Assembly: GCA_022340775.1 (NCBI GenBank)
Contig: JAJDNH010000134.1
Location: 1-49,768 of the forward strand
DNA from: Acidobacteriota bacterium
Lineage (GTDB): Bacteria > Acidobacteriota > Thermoanaerobaculia > Thermoanaerobaculales > Sulfomarinibacteraceae
Length of the DNA: 49,768 bases
Reading direction: 5' to 3'
Position numbers and translations under genes: made by a program. The notes below the pieces were generated by a model. It did no database searches, was not told the DNA's origin, and saw only the letters and a program-made list of their open reading frames with translations. Of this stretch, positions 47,206-49,768 are shown in pieces. Position 1 is the stretch's first letter. Every line of letters begins with the position of its first letter.

Positions 47206-47398
47206 GAGAGTGGAGAAGAGAGAACCACCAAGACACGAGAAGAGGAAAGAAGATAGACGGAAGGCGACAAACGCTCCCCCACCCACCCAAGAGAGTGAGG
47301 AGTGAAGGGTAAGGAGTAAGGGGACCCCCACCCACCCGGGAAGAGGATAGAAGTTAGAAGTCAGAAAAAGGGCCCCCCGTCCACCCGAAGACCCCACT
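47206..47398. repeat. Purine-rich heptamer-like repeats interspersed with CCCCACCCACCC tracts
   Basis: After the NRDE gene the plus strand is almost entirely A/G, with successive blocks such as GAGAGTGA, GGAGTGA, AGGGTAA, GGAGTAA and later GAAGTTA, GAAGTCA. CCCCCACCCACCC occurs at about 47276-47288 and again at about 47325-47337, and a variant CCCCCCGTCCACCC near 47375. The combination of purine repeats and CCACCCACCC recurs at 41921-42009. No gene is visible; the remaining bases to 47601 also hold none I can support. Confidence 0.65.
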
Positions 47399-47601
47399 TG
47401 TAGCGCGCTTCAGAGAATGTGACGTTCAAACGGGCGTGCCGGGCGCGGCATCTCCCCTGGAGTGCGACGAGCGGCGGAGCTCGAGGGGAGGGGAATGCCG
47501 ACGCCGGGCTCCCTCGGCCCTTGGCGCCGGGAGTATCGGCCCCAGGATTGGAGGAGGCGGCCCGAGTGGATTCCGGCGGTCGCCACGGAATCTCGTCGTT
47601 G

Positions 47602-47797
47602 AGGTTCTCAGGAGGTCCGGGTGGAGAGACCGTTCGCAGCGAGATTCGCGAGACGGGCGTCAGATGTGCGTTTTCTCGCGCCGGAGCACGCCGCAGTCGT
47701 ACCTGCAGGCACGTCGGAGGCGGGCGACAAGCGAAAAACGTGCAGATGGCCCCGTATCGCGGATTGCAGCCGAACGGGCTTCTCCAGCCGGGCCTCA
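47602..47797 (-). repeat. Intergenic palindromic element, truncated copy C next to tRNA-Leu
   Basis: Read on the minus strand this matches the centre of copy A: GTTCGGCTGCAATCCGCG, then TACGGGGCCATCTGC, GTTTTTCGCTTGTCG, the central CGTGCCTGCAGGTACG, GCTCCGGCGCGAGAAAAC, CCGTCTCGCGAATCTCG and CTCTCCACCCGGACCTCC. Both terminal repeats are missing or unrecognisable. The palindrome is kept, with one mismatch in the central 16 bases (47698-47713). One end lies five bases from the CCA of the tRNA gene. Confidence 0.75.
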
Positions 47798-47801
47798 AGG
47801 G

Positions 47802-47887
47802 TGGTGCCGGAGGCGGGAGTCGAACCCGCACGGCCGTACGGCCAGGGGATTTTAAGTCCCCTGCGTCTTCCATTCCGCCACTCCGGC
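47802..47887 (-). tRNA. tRNA-Leu(UAA) with encoded CCA
   Basis: The minus strand folds into a tRNA: acceptor stem GCCGGAG/CTCCGGC, discriminator A and encoded CCA, an anticodon stem GGGGA/TCCCC around the loop CTTAAAA with anticodon TAA, a long variable arm TGGCCGTACGGCC as expected for leucine, and a T arm GCGGG-TTCGACT-CCCGC. It decodes UUA and, by wobble, UUG. The gene stands alone and converges with the NRDE gene. Confidence 0.95.
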
Positions 47888-47963
47888 AGGTGAAATCATG
47901 ATAGCAGCCAGCCCGTGATCGGCGTTCCACAGCGTGTCCGCGTAGCGCGGGTATACTCCATTC

Positions 47964-48710
47964 ATGGCCGAAGACACGAGCACCGAGGACGTCTGCTCCA
48001 AGTGCAGCGGCACCGGTTGGGTGCTGGTGGTCGAGGACGGTACGGAGCTCGTCAAGCGCTGCGAGTGCGCGGAGGCGGAGCGGCGCCGGCGGCTGCTCGC
48101 CGAAGCGCGCATTCCGGCCCGCTACCGCCACTGCACGCTGGCCGGGTTCGAGATCTGGGACGAGGCCAACGGGACGCTGGAGCGCTCGCGCACCCTAGTG
48201 CAGGAGTTCGTCGACTTGTATCCAGAAGTCGAGCGTGGCCTCCTTCTGATGGGGCCGGTGGGTAGCGGGAAAACCCACCTCGCGGTCGCGGCGCTGACCT
48301 CGCTGATCCTCGACAAGGGTGTGCGGGGACGCTTCGCCGACTTCACCTCCCTGGTGCTCGAGATCCAGATGACGTTCGGCGGCTCGGGGTCGAGCCGCGA
48401 CATCCTCGCACCGCTGATATCCACCGAGCTGCTCGTGCTCGACGAGCTCGGAGCCGGCAAGGCGACACAGTGGGTGATGGACCTGCTCTACTACCTGGTC
48501 AACACGCGCTACCTTGAGAAGCGGTTCACTATCTTCACAACCAACTTCACCGACATACCGAAAGAAAGTGAGGAGTCCCTCGGCGACCGGGTCTCCGCGC
48601 GCATCCGGTCGCGGCTGTTCGAGATGTGTCGCCGGGTGGAGTTCTCGAAGCTGACCCGCGACTACCGCAGACAGCGGTTGGCTCACGAGAGGGAGCGCGA
48701 CGGCCGGTGA
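47964..48710 (+). CDS. DnaC/IstB-like AAA+ ATPase with N-terminal zinc-finger motif
   Basis: The 248-residue protein has a four-Cys N-terminal motif (Cys11, Cys14, Cys33, Cys35: CSKCSGTGW and CEC), then an AAA+ domain with Walker A GPVGSGKTHLA (97-107), Walker B LLVLDELG (156-163) and sensor TTN. This is the DnaC/DnaI/IstB class of ATPases that load replicative helicases or assist transposition; no transposase is nearby, so a helicase-loader-like role is more likely. RYLEKRFTIFTTNF and the C-terminal SRLFEMC fit the family. The start is the ATG at 47964. Its stop overlaps the GTG of the SpoIID-like gene (GTGA), so they are cotranslated. Confidence 0.87.
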   Translation: MAEDTSTEDVCSKCSGTGWVLVVEDGTELVKRCECAEAERRRRLLAEARIPARYRHCTLAGFEIWDEANGTLERSRTLVQEFVDLYPEVERGLLLMGPVGSGKTHLAVAALTSLILDKGVRGRFADFTSLVLEIQMTFGGSGSSRDILAPLISTELLVLDELGAGKATQWVMDLLYYLVNTRYLEKRFTIFTTNFTDIPKESEESLGDRVSARIRSRLFEMCRRVEFSKLTRDYRRQRLAHERERDGR

Positions 48711-49768
48711 GGCGGCTGACCTGGGTTCTTCCCGCGGCCCTACTGGTCGGGTGCGCGACTGCCGCACACCGCCTTCCTGTGGCGGCGTCGCCTGCTCCCT
48801 CGCCAACACCGGTCGCTACTCCCGCGATCACCCCCACGCCGACTCCGATGCCCACGCCTCCGCCACCGCCGACACCGCTGCCGGCGCCGCCGTCGGAGGT
48901 GTCGCCGCCGCTGGTGCGCGTGCTGCTCACCCGCGACGGCGGCGAGGTCGTCTTTCCCCAACCGGGGCGACCCTACCGCGCAACCTGGAATAGTGAGTCG
49001 GCCTGGCTGTGGGGGCCGCTGAAGGCAGCAGCCGGCACGACCACTCTGTGGCAGGTCGGTGCGTGGCGCGATACAACGACCGCCGCGGGGGAGGTGGGAC
49101 GGTTGGCCGCGGCGCTCGGCGACAGCGCCCGGATCTCCAGCGAGGTCACGGATGACGGGCTAATCCGAGTCCGGATCGAGTGGCCGGCGGGTGCGCCGGC
49201 CGACGCCTCGGCTCGGCTGGCTGCACTCGGCTTTGAGAAGGCGTTCACCGTGGCCGGCGAGGCGTACGTGCGGCTCACCGACGCGCAGGGGAAACAGATC
49301 GAGGCGGCCCGCATCGGGCTCGAGCCGAACGGAAAGTGGCCGACTGCCGTCGCTGGGGGCCGCTACCACGGGCGGTTCGAGCTCAGGGCTTCCGGTGGCG
49401 ACGTGCTGGTGATCAACCAGCTCAACCTGGAGGCCTACCTCAAGGGCGTCGTTCCAGCGGAGATGGGCCCGTTCGCGTTTCCAGAGCTCGAGGCGCTGAA
49501 AGCCCAGGCGGTGGCCGCCAGAACCTACACCGTGGCCCACCTCGGCGATCACGAGGACGAGGGCTACGACCTTTGCGACACCCCTTCATGCCAGGTGTAC
49601 CGGGGGGTCGCGGTCGAGCACCGGCTGACGAACCGGGCGGTCGACCAGACCGCGGGAATCATCGCCACCTATGAAGGCAAGCCGATCGACGCCATGTACA
49701 CCTCGACCTGCGGCGGCCACACGGAGGACGCGGCCGAGCTGTTCCCAGACCGCGCTCAACCATACCTC
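48707..49768 (+). CDS. SpoIID/LytB domain lipoprotein (truncated by the window end)
   Basis: The reading frame starts at the GTG overlapping the previous stop and is open to the end of the window (354 codons, no stop). The N-terminus RRLTWVLPAALLVGCATA is a lipoprotein signal with Cys17. A Pro/Thr-rich linker (about 25-60) follows, then a beta-rich region and the SpoIID domain: INQLNLEAYLKGVVPAEM, ALKAQAVAARTYTV, the CDTPSCQVYRG turn and TSTCGGHTEDAAELF. SpoIID-type proteins are lytic transglycosylases or peptidoglycan-binding proteins active on denuded glycan strands; here it would be attached to a periplasmic membrane face. The C-terminus lies outside the window. Confidence 0.88.
   Translation, partial: MRRLTWVLPAALLVGCATAAHRLPVAASPAPSPTPVATPAITPTPTPMPTPPPPPTPLPAPPSEVSPPLVRVLLTRDGGEVVFPQPGRPYRATWNSESAWLWGPLKAAAGTTTLWQVGAWRDTTTAAGEVGRLAAALGDSARISSEVTDDGLIRVRIEWPAGAPADASARLAALGFEKAFTVAGEAYVRLTDAQGKQIEAARIGLEPNGKWPTAVAGGRYHGRFELRASGGDVLVINQLNLEAYLKGVVPAEMGPFAFPELEALKAQAVAARTYTVAHLGDHEDEGYDLCDTPSCQVYRGVAVEHRLTNRAVDQTAGIIATYEGKPIDAMYTSTCGGHTEDAAELFPDRAQPYL

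Noticed and set aside
47419-47901. Plus-strand frame of 160 codons crossing element copy C and the tRNA
   Set aside because: It runs through the palindromic repeat and through the tRNA-Leu gene in antisense, so it is not a credible protein.

Overview
The window is a GC-rich (roughly two thirds G+C) bacterial chromosome segment with tightly packed genes, many GTG/TTG starts and frequent 1-4 base start/stop overlaps. A long PAS hybrid kinase, a Ser/Thr kinase with a periplasmic PEGA-like tail, a large Asp-box/VPS10 secreted protein and a secreted C69 dipeptidase together suggest an Acidobacteriota-like Gram-negative. This placement is inferred from gene content only; no rRNA or ribosomal protein is present.

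Layout. 30-8662: hybrid sensor kinase (-), divergent from a secreted C69 dipeptidase and a VPS10/Asp-box protein. 8709-15220 (-): Ser/Thr kinase, two secreted proteins sharing a repeat unit I do not recognise from any named family, and an outer-membrane barrel protein. 15506-17453: small proteins and a PAS/Fis regulator whose AAA+ module is degenerate. 17792-19653 (-): alarmone synthetase overlapping a DUF3047 protein. 19832-25645: CDF transporter; an overlapping Fe-S operon (BolA, CGFS glutaredoxin, A-type carrier, YgfZ fused to TPRs); cytochrome c; alpha/beta hydrolase. 25802-35241: a lone receiver (-) facing a four-gene purine/hydantoin operon (fused molybdenum hydroxylase, YgfK, AllB-like cyclic amidohydrolase, SsnA). 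35626-45594: a copper/silver operon on the minus strand (Cys-rich secreted protein, CusC, CusB, CusA, PII-like protein, CPC-type ATPase). 45771-49768: beta-rich secreted protein, NRDE protein, tRNA-Leu(UAA), DnaC-like ATPase and a SpoIID-type lipoprotein cut by the window end.

The most unusual feature is a dispersed intergenic element with imperfect terminal inverted repeats and a large internal palindrome: five whole or partial copies near 16976, 17451, 25737, 35239 and 47602. Four of its tips read TAG, and each of those TAGs is the in-frame stop codon of the adjoining gene, on either strand. The central palindrome shows a compensated base-pair change between copies. The element may be a portable gene-end module. 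A second intergenic family consists of degenerate 7-8 bp tandem repeats, two of the three arrays flanked by CCACCCACCC tracts (35447, 41921, 47206).
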